In this document: positions 10,401 through 19,502 of the stretch, one piece after another | How the letters are laid out: each line of letters starts with the position of its first letter | How positions within the stretch are numbered: position 1 is the first letter of the stretch | Assembly (NCBI GenBank): GCA_003116975.1 | Contig: BGKB01000158.1 | Location: 107,923-171,922 of the forward strand | Direction: 5' to 3' | Origin: Aurantiochytrium sp. KH105 | Lineage: Eukaryota > Sar > Bigyra > Thraustochytrida > Thraustochytriidae | DNA: 64,000 nt | Notes under the pieces: generated by a model | The model's database searches: none | What the model saw: only the letters and a program-made list of their open reading frames with translations | What the model was told of the DNA's origin: nothing | Program-made: the position numbers and the translations under genes

Positions 10401-13400
10401 TTCTCCGGGCGTGAGATTGCGCAAAGAGAGCGACTTGCTTTGCCCCAAGGAACCGTTTCCGCGAAAGAAGCATGCGGACCTGTGCTTCGACGCGAAGCGC
10501 GGCATTGCGCTGGATCAAAAGCATGTGAGATGCGCGCCACATGCGCGCCATCGCCTGCAGTTGAATTGCTGCGTCCTGCGCCTGGTGCAAGTTATGAACA
10601 GCTGCGCATTTGCGTACCCATGATTGGATGCGCACCGTCGCTGTGCGAATGTAGAGGAACTGCGTGCGGATAACGTGCATGCGGAGAACGCTTTCGAGCT
10701 TGACTGCGGCCGTTGTCTGCTTTGCCAGAGCGTGACGTGCCGCCCAAGCCCGTGCGAGAGACTGAACCTTGACAATGCGACGCCGGGTGAGTGCGACTTG
10801 GCAGCAGGCACGATGGCGGCGCGCGAGAGATTGAACACGGGTAATGTCGCGAATCTGTGCGCGGCACATGGAACGAGCATGCGCACCTCGTACGGCTGCC
10901 TGGATAGCCGTCGCTGCTGTATGACGCACGGTCAGCTGCGAACGTACCTGGCATCCCCGCCATGCTGCCTGAATCTCGATAATGGATTCCCGAACGAAGC
11001 GATACATGCCGCGAATTCGGTCCTGACGAACACAAGCCTGAATTGTGATGGCTGCGCGGGTCATCTCCTGGTAGTGCGTCTGCGCGAGAGCCATGCGCAA
11101 AAAGGCTTGCACCTTGATGCAGGCATCTTCAGCTGCAGCGAAGCGTTTTCGTGCAAAATAAGCGCGCATTGCATTCTGCAAGACAATTGTCTTCTCCTGC
11201 AGCATCGTGTATCGGGTCATATGGTGACGCTGACGTGCCATGGCTTGCAGACGAATCGATGCAGAACGAATTTGCAACCACGATATTTCAGCGGCATGGC
11301 GGCGCCACACCGTTTGCAGACGAAGTGCCGCGCCTTGCATGCATCTCATCTGCCGACGTACTGCTACTCCACGCGAGAGAGCCTGCATTGCGATGGCGTG
11401 ATCTTTCAGCGTGAGGAAGCCGCGACGCACAAGGACGGATCCTCGAACAAAAGCTTGCATGTGCACAACAGCAATCTTGGAGCGTTGCTGCCAGCGCCGG
11501 TCCAGAAACCCGCGAACAAGCGACTGGATCGTCACCGCAGCGGACATCTCGTACAAGAGGTTCATACGCTGGTTGTGGCCGCGTACAAACGCCTGAATGG
11601 CGACCGCGGCAGTCTCCTTGGCGCGAAGGGTTCGCGTCCGAATGCAGGCCTGGTGACGCCGCACGACAGCCTGGACTTGCACAATCATGCTCAACACAGC
11701 GTTATAGATCTCGTACGTAGCACGGCAGCGGAAAAAGGCTTGCAAAGTGATTGCCGCATCGCGCAAATCACAATAGGCAAGACGCATCGGGTAGCCGCGC
11801 GCAAAGGCCTGCAGTTTGCGGGCCATGCGATCCTTGCGAAGAAATTGTCGCGCAAGCAGCCCCCTCGTGTACTTTTGAATGACGAGAGCAGCGTCCAGAG
11901 ACCTCTCTCCGAGTTCGCGCAGGTACCTGCCGCGGTAATGCTGGCGCCAAACGGCCTGGATCCGCGTCGCGGCAGCAATTTCATCGCGCGATACGAGCAA
12001 ACGTGACGAAAGATACGTGACAAAGAGAAGCATCATCTTCTCCTCGGGGACATTCTCGGTATCGAATTGGGGAAGGAGCACCGGGACGGATCCCAACGCG
12101 GTGGCGCACTCGTTGACGAGCTGAAAGTTTGCTCGCTCGTTTTCGAGGCTTCGACGGTACTCTGATCGCGGCATGTCCTGCACGTTGTGCACAGCCCAGT
12201 CGAGATCTGCAGCATAGCTTTCTGGGTGTCTTGCACGGCACACGTCGACGGTGGTCTCGCGAATGGACTCACGCGGAAGAAGACCCGGATGGTAGTGGTG
12301 GATGAGCAGGCAGAGCGCGCGGCCAGAGGCCATGGAGGTCGTAAAGTTGGCCACACGCATGCCATGATGCGCGCAGATGCTCTGGCACCAGCGCAATAGA
12401 ACGTCCATGGCGGCCTCCGTATGCTCAGTCTCTTGGTTTTCTTCTGCGGTGGCCTCTCCGCGCTGCGCCCGCACTTGCATCTTGTGATGTTTGGCGAGCT
12501 CCTCAGACTTGGCCATGATGCGGGAGGCGGTCTTTCCATGCATGGTACGCACGCGTGATGTCTCGTCACAAAGTGCTTCCTCTGGGAGGACGCCATCGAG
12601 CTTCCACTTGAGGATCATCTTCCACAGCAACGCAAGAGTCTTGCGCCTGTCGCCGTCGACAATGTCGCGGTTGCTGATCGTTTCCGGTTTGACGGGCATT
12701 TGCGCGCGCGCCAATCCGGCCGCCGTGTTGTGGGAAAATACCAGGCTTACGCCCTGGCGTTCGAGCTCCTTGAGGGCCACGTCCGTGTTGTGCAGCTTTT
12801 GCAGACGACTGACAGCCGGAGCGCGCATGAGCTCTGACAATGTGCGGTCTCTGTTGTCTGTGAGAAGCTCTACAGCACGCGAGAGCCGCAAGCCGTCGCG
12901 CAGATCGACAGCCAAATTTGTGACGCGAAAGTCAAACTCGTCGAGTTTGCGCTGTTCGTGGTGCAGCGTGTAGGCGCATGAGTTTTGAAGGTGTCGGAGG
13001 ACATTGCCCTCGCCCGCAAGAAACTCTTTGGCAAAGTTGATGAGCATGTCTGCAGAGGACTTGATCGGGGAGTCCACGCGAAAGAGGCAGCTTGGGTGAT
13101 CGATGAGGCTTGCCTGCTTGGCACGGTCCAGGAAGATGACAAGTTTGAGGAAGCGACGCAGGGTGCGCCGGCGCATCTCTTGCTTGTATTCGGGGTTTTC
13201 GTCAAAGAGTCCCTTCTTTGTCGCGCGGTACTCCTCGTCGAGCTCGGGGTCTCCGAGAAAGTATGTCGTCGCGAAACGCTTCATGGAGCGACGCGCCGCG
13301 TGGTGTTGGAGAGTGTGCCCTCCAAGGACGGTGTCGAGACCGATGCGCAGCCATGCATCTTGGTAGCAGAACAGCATGTCGAGCACCATGCGCCGCAGCC

Positions 13401-14580
13401 CGAGATCTTTGAACATGTCGCGATCAGCTCGAATGGAGATGCCTCCGCTCGCAATTTCGCGGTCGATTTGGAGGCTTGTGGCCTCCATCTCAGGGCTGTG
13501 CATGACTACAAAGGCACGTCGCTGCAACGCAGCGTGTCGCTGCTTGCGTGCAAGTTCTGCGAGCGCGAGCCGAGGCACCGCCTCGGTCTGCGCCTCTTCA
13601 CTGACATCGGACATTTCTGGGTCCATGACAAAGTTGAGCCATGCTGCAAAGCCCTTTTCTTGCTTTTCCATCCAGCGCTCGTCGTAGGACACCTGTCGCA
13701 TTTTCAGGTCCCGGTGACCAACATTGGTGAGCGTGGTCGACTTTTGTGCATTGGGCTGTCTCCGAAGGCGCAGCGAAGCAGCTGGGCGGGCAGACTGCGA
13801 TGTCGTTCGCGATTTTGAGCCGGTTAACGCCGGTTTGGACACATTTGCGTCACGGTCTGCGTTAGTTCTTGCGAGGGAGTTGTGTGGCCGATTTGCCTTG
13901 TCTGACACCCCGAGAGGCGCTTTGTTGACACCACGCGATGAGTTTTCTGTGCCCTTGAATCGGTGCAGAGGTTTCGGGCCGCCGCCGGTGCTTGCATGGC
14001 GCGCTGCCCTCGGTTTGCCTCCGAGGCGGAGTTTCTTATTGTCTGCTGTCTTGGCGACACCGCACACGAAAGCGCCAACGCGAATGCGGCGGCGCTGTGC
14101 GTTGAGGAGGCTGAAAGAAATGCTCTGACGCACACCGCCAGCGGATGCTGGCCGCCATGCAATCGAGCAGATCGCGGTGCTTTCGGGGGGGATCTCGTAT
14201 AGGGCTTCGCCGCCACTTGCATTGAGGATCTCGAAGCCGTTGCGCGTGCTAAAGCGTTCTGCACGGACGGCGACGAGCTCCGTGGCGTTATTCCGAAGCA
14301 CAAACTCGCCAACGTAGGGTTCCGCATCCGAAGACTCGAGAACGTTTCGCGAGCCGAAGTCGAGCATGGACTGTTGCTGCACGTTTTGCAGGACCACTTC
14401 CACGCGCGTGGGCTCGTTACCGGCAGCATGCTTTGACTCATCTTCGCCGCGAATGGCAATGTCAAAATTTTCTGGTTCCTCGTCCAGTCCGAACTCGCTT
14501 AGTTCCTGGCTCTCCTCATCCAAGACGCGCACCGCCGGTGGTGGTGTCCATTGGATTTCGAACGCTGTGCCTTTACTCAT
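7444..14580 (-). CDS. ASPM: ASPM (abnormal spindle) family protein
   Basis: The protein has 2378 residues in one exon. An N-terminal ASH-type beta-sandwich domain (about 1-175) is typical of centrosome and cilium proteins. A basic disordered stretch follows, then two calponin-homology-like regions (about 560-690 and 725-870). About fifty IQ motifs of ~23 residues (about 895-2120; recurring IQA, VQA and LQS cores followed by R) should bind calmodulin-type light chains. The C-terminal ~220 residues are helical and armadillo-like (around WLLESKNLGAIRNACETLQ). ASPM focuses microtubule minus ends at spindle poles, and its relatives are centrosome-associated. Human ASPM is longer, with more IQ units. 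Domain order matches the family, which rules out a myosin. The 5' side faces the GH47 gene divergently. Confidence 0.93.
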   Translation of the reverse strand: MSKGTAFEIQWTPPPAVRVLDEESQELSEFGLDEEPENFDIAIRGEDESKHAAGNEPTRVEVVLQNVQQQSMLDFGSRNVLESSDAEPYVGEFVLRNNATELVAVRAERFSTRNGFEILNASGGEALYEIPPESTAICSIAWRPASAGGVRQSISFSLLNAQRRRIRVGAFVCGVAKTADNKKLRLGGKPRAARHASTGGGPKPLHRFKGTENSSRGVNKAPLGVSDKANRPHNSLARTNADRDANVSKPALTGSKSRTTSQSARPAASLRLRRQPNAQKSTTLTNVGHRDLKMRQVSYDERWMEKQEKGFAAWLNFVMDPEMSDVSEEAQTEAVPRLALAELARKQRHAALQRRAFVVMHSPEMEATSLQIDREIASGGISIRADRDMFKDLGLRRMVLDMLFCYQDAWLRIGLDTVLGGHTLQHHAARRSMKRFATTYFLGDPELDEEYRATKKGLFDENPEYKQEMRRRTLRRFLKLVIFLDRAKQASLIDHPSCLFRVDSPIKSSADMLINFAKEFLAGEGNVLRHLQNSCAYTLHHEQRKLDEFDFRVTNLAVDLRDGLRLSRAVELLTDNRDRTLSELMRAPAVSRLQKLHNTDVALKELERQGVSLVFSHNTAAGLARAQMPVKPETISNRDIVDGDRRKTLALLWKMILKWKLDGVLPEEALCDETSRVRTMHGKTASRIMAKSEELAKHHKMQVRAQRGEATAEENQETEHTEAAMDVLLRWCQSICAHHGMRVANFTTSMASGRALCLLIHHYHPGLLPRESIRETTVDVCRARHPESYAADLDWAVHNVQDMPRSEYRRSLENERANFQLVNECATALGSVPVLLPQFDTENVPEEKMMLLFVTYLSSRLLVSRDEIAAATRIQAVWRQHYRGRYLRELGERSLDAALVIQKYTRGLLARQFLRKDRMARKLQAFARGYPMRLAYCDLRDAAITLQAFFRCRATYEIYNAVLSMIVQVQAVVRRHQACIRTRTLRAKETAAVAIQAFVRGHNQRMNLLYEMSAAVTIQSLVRGFLDRRWQQRSKIAVVHMQAFVRGSVLVRRGFLTLKDHAIAMQALSRGVAVRRQMRCMQGAALRLQTVWRRHAAEISWLQIRSASIRLQAMARQRHHMTRYTMLQEKTIVLQNAMRAYFARKRFAAAEDACIKVQAFLRMALAQTHYQEMTRAAITIQACVRQDRIRGMYRFVRESIIEIQAAWRGCQVRSQLTVRHTAATAIQAAVRGAHARSMCRAQIRDITRVQSLARRHRACCQVALTRRRIVKVQSLARAWAARHALAKQTTAAVKLESVLRMHVIRTQFLYIRTATVRIQSWVRKCAAVHNLHQAQDAAIQLQAMARMWRASHMLLIQRNAALRVEAQVRMLLSRKRFLGAKQVALFAQSHARRIQAQRAFDEKFAQVVQVQAGVRALLARKEFLTKRNAAIAVQSSVRAHQAQQHLLRARKVAIFCQSNARRHQTRRVCASKLAQIVQAQAAARTLLERKRFLRERKSIVTVQSLFRARVAQQTLLKAKRAAVFAQAHARRMNAQREFSAKVACVTKTQAFTRAALGRMQYLRTRAAVVKLQSIARTQQATRLAEQHRCAVLTIQSLARGICARSAADARRAAVVEVQAFARTVLARVCFLRTRAAVIKLQSVSRTQQATRLAQQHRCAIVTIQSFARGICARTAAKSRRVAILEVQAFARTALERMQFLRIRTAVIKLQSIARTQQATRLAEQHRYAIVTIQSLARGICARAAANSRRAAILKLQALARRVRAEEELRNAKLAAVTVQTAFRASQARSKLAVSRHAGTVIQAVARMWICQRELAEQRQACNKIQTAWRRHAAQQHFSRIRTSTVKIQAFFRAFEMREIWLVVRRSTVTVQSCARMWAEQSRYKMQRQSALQVQAAWRGRAVRKHIALQHACATRLQAWTRAVQATNAFRATVDKATLIQAAFRGASARNDLRLQHAAATKISSCGRMVVARMEFQRSLRQIIMAQAAVRRLQARVVSCKRRQAVVRIQSLWRRSLVLQRLAVERRAVVCLQALSRGAAARRQVAATRRAVVVMQSLGRMILARRVAMERQRAVVKTQAICRGWLVRESLRGFTRDITLAQSWVRMRQARRRFVSQRDAACKIQCFAKKYCLAHLAQMRGFCKLQAIYRGWKVRAARSKELARIQRRLAAARAKATDDMTLGARTKSALAWLLESKNLGAIRNACETLQVSTRYPTMAEAFLDSTASDVLFALVHSCNRSLPHMKLLEIALQILLQVAKQDRPRNYERLFANKEASASSILDLMQMFRDQVRIFAKALALLDYFCSDSSRAINYIVDNHELQRRLQQIEHILRRKCDINKQHRPGRPGPAQSERVKKEQLEVRQHAKLRRLLDELDEY
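9340..9960 (-). repeat. 207-bp higher-order repeats in the ASPM IQ array (three copies)
   Basis: The anchor gcaaatgccacgagcga (with small variants) starts at 9361, 9568 and 9775, exactly 207 bp apart. Each unit equals three 23-residue IQ motifs (69 residues) and carries the recurring words RTQQATRLA, QHR and ARGICAR. The copies are far more alike than the rest of the array, which indicates recent tandem duplication or gene conversion. Confidence 0.88.
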
Positions 14581-15884
14581 CGTACCGTTTAAAGTCGATG
14601 TTTATGTTTGTGTTGCTTTCTTTACCTTTGCTTTGGGAAAGCAAGTCGCGAAGGAGAAAGATGAATGGGCCGCGCTGAGCTGCTGATGGCGACGTCTAGT
14701 CTTGGCTTGCCGTGTTTGCTTCGTGCGCTCGCCCGAATTGTAGGCAGCGCCGACGTAATCGCTCGCGAGGTGAGGACTGTTTCGTCTGTTTTCTGGGATG
14801 AATGAAGGCGAATTTGCAACAGCCCAAAGTCCCCCTGTGTCTTTGCTCTTGCAAGACAAGGCAATGCAAAGCAAAGCAGTGTAGGGCAAGGCCACCGCCG
14901 CCGCCACGCGCTAGCTTGTTGGTCCCGCCCGGTCTTTGAGGCCTCCTCTCCTCCGTTCTAGCCCGAGGGTGGGTCCCGGCGAGGGTGCTCGGCGATCGCG
15001 GCTGCGCGAGTGTGGCCTGTCACGTAAATCGAATTGGTTGCAGATCTGGCTGGGCCTGCTTTTCCCTTACCTGCCAGTTATTTCTCCTCCTCCGGCTCCT
15101 CCTCCTCCTCCTCCTCCTTCTCTTGCGGCGTCGTCGTCGCTTTGCCGCTCGCCGTCTCGCTCTCGAGCCCCGTTTGCGCGGTCGTTTCGGGCAAGAACTC
15201 GGATAACCGTTTTCCGCTCGGCCGCCGCACCGGACCCGGCGACATATCCGCTACCGCCGTGGGTCTGTGTCCTCGTTTCCGGTACGGGGATAAGATATAC
15301 CGGACCCCGCGCACGCTTTGAACAGCGGAGCACAGTGGGACGCACTTTTACGACCAAATCAGTCGCGTGGTCGATCAATCAGCCAGCCCAAGATGCACGG
15401 ACGCGAGTCGTTCCAAGTTGCGCGAGAAGACGTCTGTCTTCTCCGAGGATGCGCGCTAGCCCCACTGCACAAAGCAAGAAAAGAAAGGGAGGAGGATGCG
15501 GGCCTGCTGAGAGCAGGCCGGTGCCCGACAGCAAGCTTTCGAGATGGCGACGACCAGATGGAAAAAATAAATGAAGGCATGCACAGAGAAATTGGAGAGC
15601 GAGAGACTGACAACCTGGGTCGGCAGGTGATGAACGGCAAGCACCTTTGGCAAGCTTGTGAACGTCCTCCTCCTTCCCTCCTTTCTTTCCATTCTCCTGG
15701 CATCGGAATCCCGCTTCTCGAGCTGGGTGGCCGGGCGTGTGGTCGCAGTCCCTGTCCTCGGGGTTCCATGGTTGTAATGTGACGGGAGATCATCGAAGGC
15801 CGGGCCTGTTGTATACCTGACAGTGAGTATAGGTCGGTATAGGCTACTAGTAAACTCCGAAGATTGGAAAGAATCGATGACAAG
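14581..15884. promoter_or_regulatory. Divergent intergenic region between ASPM and the GH47 gene
   Basis: This 1.3-kb stretch holds no gene that I can support; its open frames are GC-rich or low-complexity and match nothing I know. It contains CTTTG/CAAAG clusters near the ASPM side (14620-14640, 14840-14880), a CTC/CTCCT run around 15087-15118, and GTATA-type motifs just before GH47. It presumably carries two divergent promoters. Confidence 0.45.
15811..15843 (+). promoter_or_regulatory. Clustered GTATA motifs just upstream of the GH47 start
   Basis: GTATACC at 15811 and GTATAGG at 15827 and 15837 lie 42-74 bp before the GH47 ATG. They could be TATA-like core promoter elements. No transcript data support this; the call rests on position and composition. 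Confidence 0.35.
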
Positions 15885-17831
15885 ATGAGCGACTTGCGAT
15901 CGCGAGGGGCCGCGACGGCCTCCGGGCGCCCGCCTGCAGCCATGGCGTCCTCCTCGAGCGTGCCCTGGACAATGGCGGCCGACTGCGCAAACGGCGAGAG
16001 CTTGCGGGCAACAACACTCTTCGTCGATAGCAGCAGCAATAGCAGCAGCAGCAACAGCGGCAATGGCGGCATGAACAGCGACACGTTGCTTGGGAGTACG
16101 CGCGACCTGCCACGCTCAGAGAGCGACGCGGACAAGCGGATGGCCAGGATGCATGCACACCAGAACAGACCACGAAGTATGGCCGAACTTCTTGGATTCG
16201 CCGTCTGTTTCTCAGTCTGTCTGCTGGCGGCTGTCCACCTTGCCACTGTCGCTCGAGATCTCATCGCCCCTTCTCTTCAAGCTCCATTCAGTCGACGAGG
16301 CTCCTTTCGTTCCAACAGTCTCGACTTTTCCGCCAATGCTGCCGACGGCGATGATGACGCAGTTGGCGAAGCGGCACCCGTCACTGAGCCACATCTGGAT
16401 GCGGAAGCTGAAGCGCTTGCCAGATCGCGGCAAACTGCGGTCCGCGATGCGTTTTTGCACGCTTGGCGCGGGTACAAAACGTACGCCTGGGGCAAGGACT
16501 CGCTGCATCCTAAAACAAAACGTGGCAGCGATGATTTCCTTGGCATGGCCATTTCCATTCTGGACAGCATGGACACGGCTCTCATCATGAATCTTGATGA
16601 TGTTTTTGAGGAACAGTACGCATGGGTCGTGCAAGAGCTCAAGTTTGGCCATCAAGAAGACATTAACGTTTTTGAAACGACAATTCGCGTGGTGGGAGGC
16701 CTGCTCAGTGCGTACGCGCTGTCTGGCCGCACGCCGTTGTTGGATCTGGCCGATGATTTAGGGCAAAGACTATTACCTGCATTTGACAGCAAGACTGGAA
16801 TCCCGTACGGCACGCTGGGTCTCAAGACAGGGAAAAAGTACAATCCGAGCTGGGTGAGCCAAGCCAGCTCCGTAGCTGAAGCCGGAACGCTCCAGATGGA
16901 GTTTCGGTATTTGGCCAAGCTCACGGGCAAACGCGAGTACCGAAATAAGGTGGACCGCGTCTTGCACTTTTTCGAAAAGCAGATGCGCACAGGATCGAGC
17001 TCCGACGTTTACGACGGACTCTTTCCAATGTATGTCCATCCCGAGACAGGCCGCGCAACGGGAGAACCCATTATTACATTTGGCGCGCGGGGTGACAGCC
17101 TCTACGAGTATTTTCTGAAGTCTTATCTGCAATCAGACCGCAGCGAGCAGTGGCTTTTGCAAATGTATGAAATATCCATGACGGGCATGACAAATCATCT
17201 CTTGCATCAGACGAGTGGTCCCGAGCGTTACACCTATCTTGCCGAGCTCAATATGAAGAAACCTTATGATCCCATCAAAAAAATGGATCACCTCGTGTGT
17301 TTCGTGCCGGGCATGTTAGCGCTCGGGTCTGTGCGTGGCGCGGGTTCCAAAGTGGCCCATGATCGGGCCAGGAGCCACTTGGCCATTGCAGAGCGCCTCA
17401 TGCGAACCTGTTATTCCATGTACTCTACCACAGCGACAGGTCTCGCCCCGGAAATCGCGCACATGGACCAGCCTTCGTCGCCGGAGCTTATGCCCAAGAA
17501 TGGCGCCAAGCACTCGCTCCTTCGGCCGGAGACTGTCGAGTCGCTCTTTATCCTTTGGCGCGTCACCAAGAAGCAGAGATACCGCGACTGGGGCTGGGAA
17601 ATCTTTCGTGCCATTGAGAACCACGCCCGGGTTTCCTCGGGTGGCTACAGTGGCATCGCCGACGTCACGCAGGTCCCGCCCAAACTGAACGACAAGATGG
17701 ACTCGTTTTTCCTCGCCGAGACACTCAAGTACCTCTACTTGCTTTACGCCCCGGACGATTTAGTTCCGCTTGACAAGTACGTCTTCTCTACGGAGGCGCA
17801 TCCCCTGCCTGTCTTTCAATGGGACGAATAA
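15885..17831 (+). CDS. GH47 mannosyl-oligosaccharide alpha-1,2-mannosidase, type II membrane protein
   Basis: The first true ATG of the frame is at 15885, giving 648 residues. A Ser/Asn-rich cytosolic N-terminus leads to one membrane anchor (about 102-123, LLGFAVCFSVCLLAAVHLATVA region), as in ER and Golgi class I mannosidases. The GH47 barrel covers about 180-645. Diagnostic segments are FETTIRVVGGLLSAY, EAGTLQMEFRYLAKL, GARGDSLYEYF, LRPETVESLF and the terminal FSTEAHPLPV, where the family's calcium-binding Thr sits. The acidic catalytic positions expected in these motifs are all present. The enzyme trims Man9 N-glycans in the secretory pathway. Whether it acts as ER mannosidase I or a Golgi mannosidase cannot be settled by eye. 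Confidence 0.92.
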   Translation: MSDLRSRGAATASGRPPAAMASSSSVPWTMAADCANGESLRATTLFVDSSSNSSSSNSGNGGMNSDTLLGSTRDLPRSESDADKRMARMHAHQNRPRSMAELLGFAVCFSVCLLAAVHLATVARDLIAPSLQAPFSRRGSFRSNSLDFSANAADGDDDAVGEAAPVTEPHLDAEAEALARSRQTAVRDAFLHAWRGYKTYAWGKDSLHPKTKRGSDDFLGMAISILDSMDTALIMNLDDVFEEQYAWVVQELKFGHQEDINVFETTIRVVGGLLSAYALSGRTPLLDLADDLGQRLLPAFDSKTGIPYGTLGLKTGKKYNPSWVSQASSVAEAGTLQMEFRYLAKLTGKREYRNKVDRVLHFFEKQMRTGSSSDVYDGLFPMYVHPETGRATGEPIITFGARGDSLYEYFLKSYLQSDRSEQWLLQMYEISMTGMTNHLLHQTSGPERYTYLAELNMKKPYDPIKKMDHLVCFVPGMLALGSVRGAGSKVAHDRARSHLAIAERLMRTCYSMYSTTATGLAPEIAHMDQPSSPELMPKNGAKHSLLRPETVESLFILWRVTKKQRYRDWGWEIFRAIENHARVSSGGYSGIADVTQVPPKLNDKMDSFFLAETLKYLYLLYAPDDLVPLDKYVFSTEAHPLPVFQWDE

Positions 17832-18030
17832 TTTGGGGTTTTTTCGAGCTTTTATGTATCGATCGATCGGTCGATTCTACATTGATCTCTTTCTCATGCA
17901 GTGCTACGCCTTCCTACCGTTTACTACTACGGCACAAGAAATCGGGATTTTGGGCCAAGCCAAACAAACACCAGGCTCCAAGGACGGCCCGGCTGCGAAG
18001 ACGCGTACAGCGCGAGAGCAGCGAGTCACC

Positions 18031-18876
18031 ATGCAAGCGCTGATGAACTTCGCCAACAAGGTGGCAACCGGCACGCTATTTGACGCGACGCCGCAGAGTG
18101 ACGAAGAGCGCCGAGCCGCCATCACCAAGATGTTTGCGGCGTACAAGGCCAAGTCCTTCCCCGGCGTGCGGGACGCAGACCCAAAACAGGTCAACGAGGC
18201 GCTGTCGAAGGAACAGGACGAAGGTAAACCCGTCCTGGTTGATTGCCGTCCCAAGGGGGAGCAAGTATCCTCGGTGCCTGGATCGCTTCGTGAAGATGAG
18301 CTTGATCGCTTACTGTCCGAGCCCGCCGATGTCAACTTGAATGCGAAGGGGTCCAATTGCGAGATTATCCTGTATTGCACGGTCGGCTACCGCTCAGGCG
18401 TGAAAGCCAGTAAGCTGCAAAAGAAGTATCCCGATTGCAAGTTCTCGAATCTCAGTGGTGGCATTTTGCTCGTAAGTTGAACGGCGATAACTTGTCTTTG
18501 ATTGAAATCATCAATGATGCAATGCAGCTTGCCTCAAGGGTGATCAATGCGCAGAAACGTCGAGCTGAGAACTAATAGAGCCAGTCACTTGTGGCCGCTC
18601 ATTATCGATCATGGCGTCGTAATCTCTGTTCGTTTCTAGTGGGCGCACGACGTTGGCAAGGTCGTCAGCGCGGAAGGCAAGGACACGAAAATTGTTCACG
18701 TCTTTGGCAAGGCGTGGGATCTTTTGCCCCAGGGATGGACGTCCGTCATTGGCGATCCTGGCAAACTTCAAGTCCTCACAGGGCCCGAACTTGATGTCAC
18801 AACATCTGACCCGGTGGCGACGGAGGCAAATGCTCCTGCAGCACAGGAAACAGTATCTACATCAGCATCATCTTGA
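18031..18876 (+). CDS. Rhodanese-domain protein, two exons
   Basis: Exon 1 is 18031-18471 and exon 2 is 18640-18876, together 225 residues. The unspliced frame stops just inside the intron at 18480. Joining at the GTAAGT donor and TTTCTAG acceptor (phase 0) restores the rhodanese C-terminus, giving LSGGILLWAHDVG. The catalytic loop is CTVGYRS, with the active Cys present, and VLVDCRPKGEQ marks the domain's early strand. Rhodanese domains transfer or carry sulfane sulfur, though many relatives are regulatory. The start sits in a good context (cacc before ATG). No clear targeting peptide was seen. The exact substrate is unknown. It lies 199 bp downstream of GH47 on the same strand. Confidence 0.82.
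18472..18639 (+). other. Spliceosomal intron in the rhodanese gene
   Basis: The 168-bp intron starts GTAAGT and ends TTTCTAG. Removing it keeps phase 0 and rebuilds a conserved domain end. It is the only convincing intron in this window. Confidence 0.85.
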
Positions 18877-19502
18877 CCGACATCAACATCGACCTCATCC
18901 TATTTTTTTTCCATGACTTGCACGATTCTTGTACAGCAGCATTGCGTCTGCATACCGTCTGCATACTCTTGAGCAATGTATCTGCCAAAGCGATAGTAGG
19001 GAAGCCACTCTTTGTCGAAGTGGTCTCCCTCCTTCTTACTCCGCCCCTCCCTCTACCTTCCCCTTCCCCTTTACTCATCCCTTAAGAGGGTGCTTCCCAG
19101 GAGAGAAACCGCTGGATCAGCTAGCATTTGTTCTTGCCGGGTTTTGATGATGACTTGAGAAATGGCCGTTGGCGGCAATCCCAGCTGCCTGACCCAGCCT
19201 TATGTTACGAGGGCAAGTATTACGAAAGCGAGCAAACCGCGGAGGGGCCAGGTATAGCAGCGACGAGCCGCTTGCGGCGGGCTCGGGGCTTCGCAAAAGT
19301 GGAGCCTGGCGCGGGCTCGGCCGATTTGCGCTGCGGCGTTGTCGCCCTTCCTTACCGGACTTACGAGACGAGCTCGCTTGCTCGCTTGGCTTTGCTTTGT
19401 TTTGCTTTGCTTTGCTTGCTTGGGCCTCTATAACAGCGATTCCTGCTGCTTCTTCGCAAAAGACAGGAAGCCAGCCATCACGGGCACACGGGCGTGCGGA
19501 CA
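18877..19502. other. Intergenic region upstream of the dynein gene
   Basis: The 626-bp spacer has a CT-rich tract (about 19022-19078). A TTTGC/CTTTG repeat follows at 19390-19418 and a CTCTATAAC TATA-like sequence at about 19427-19434, some 70 bp before the dynein ATG. No gene was seen. It probably holds the rhodanese 3' end and the dynein promoter. Confidence 0.45.

Noticed and set aside
10624-12006. 460-residue open frame on the plus strand inside ASPM
   Set aside because: It mirrors the repetitive IQ-coding strand and shows no domain; ASPM on the other strand is unequivocal.
7444-14580. Myosin as an alternative call for the IQ-rich protein
   Set aside because: There is no motor domain or P-loop; an ASH domain, calponin-homology-like regions and an armadillo-like end fit ASPM.
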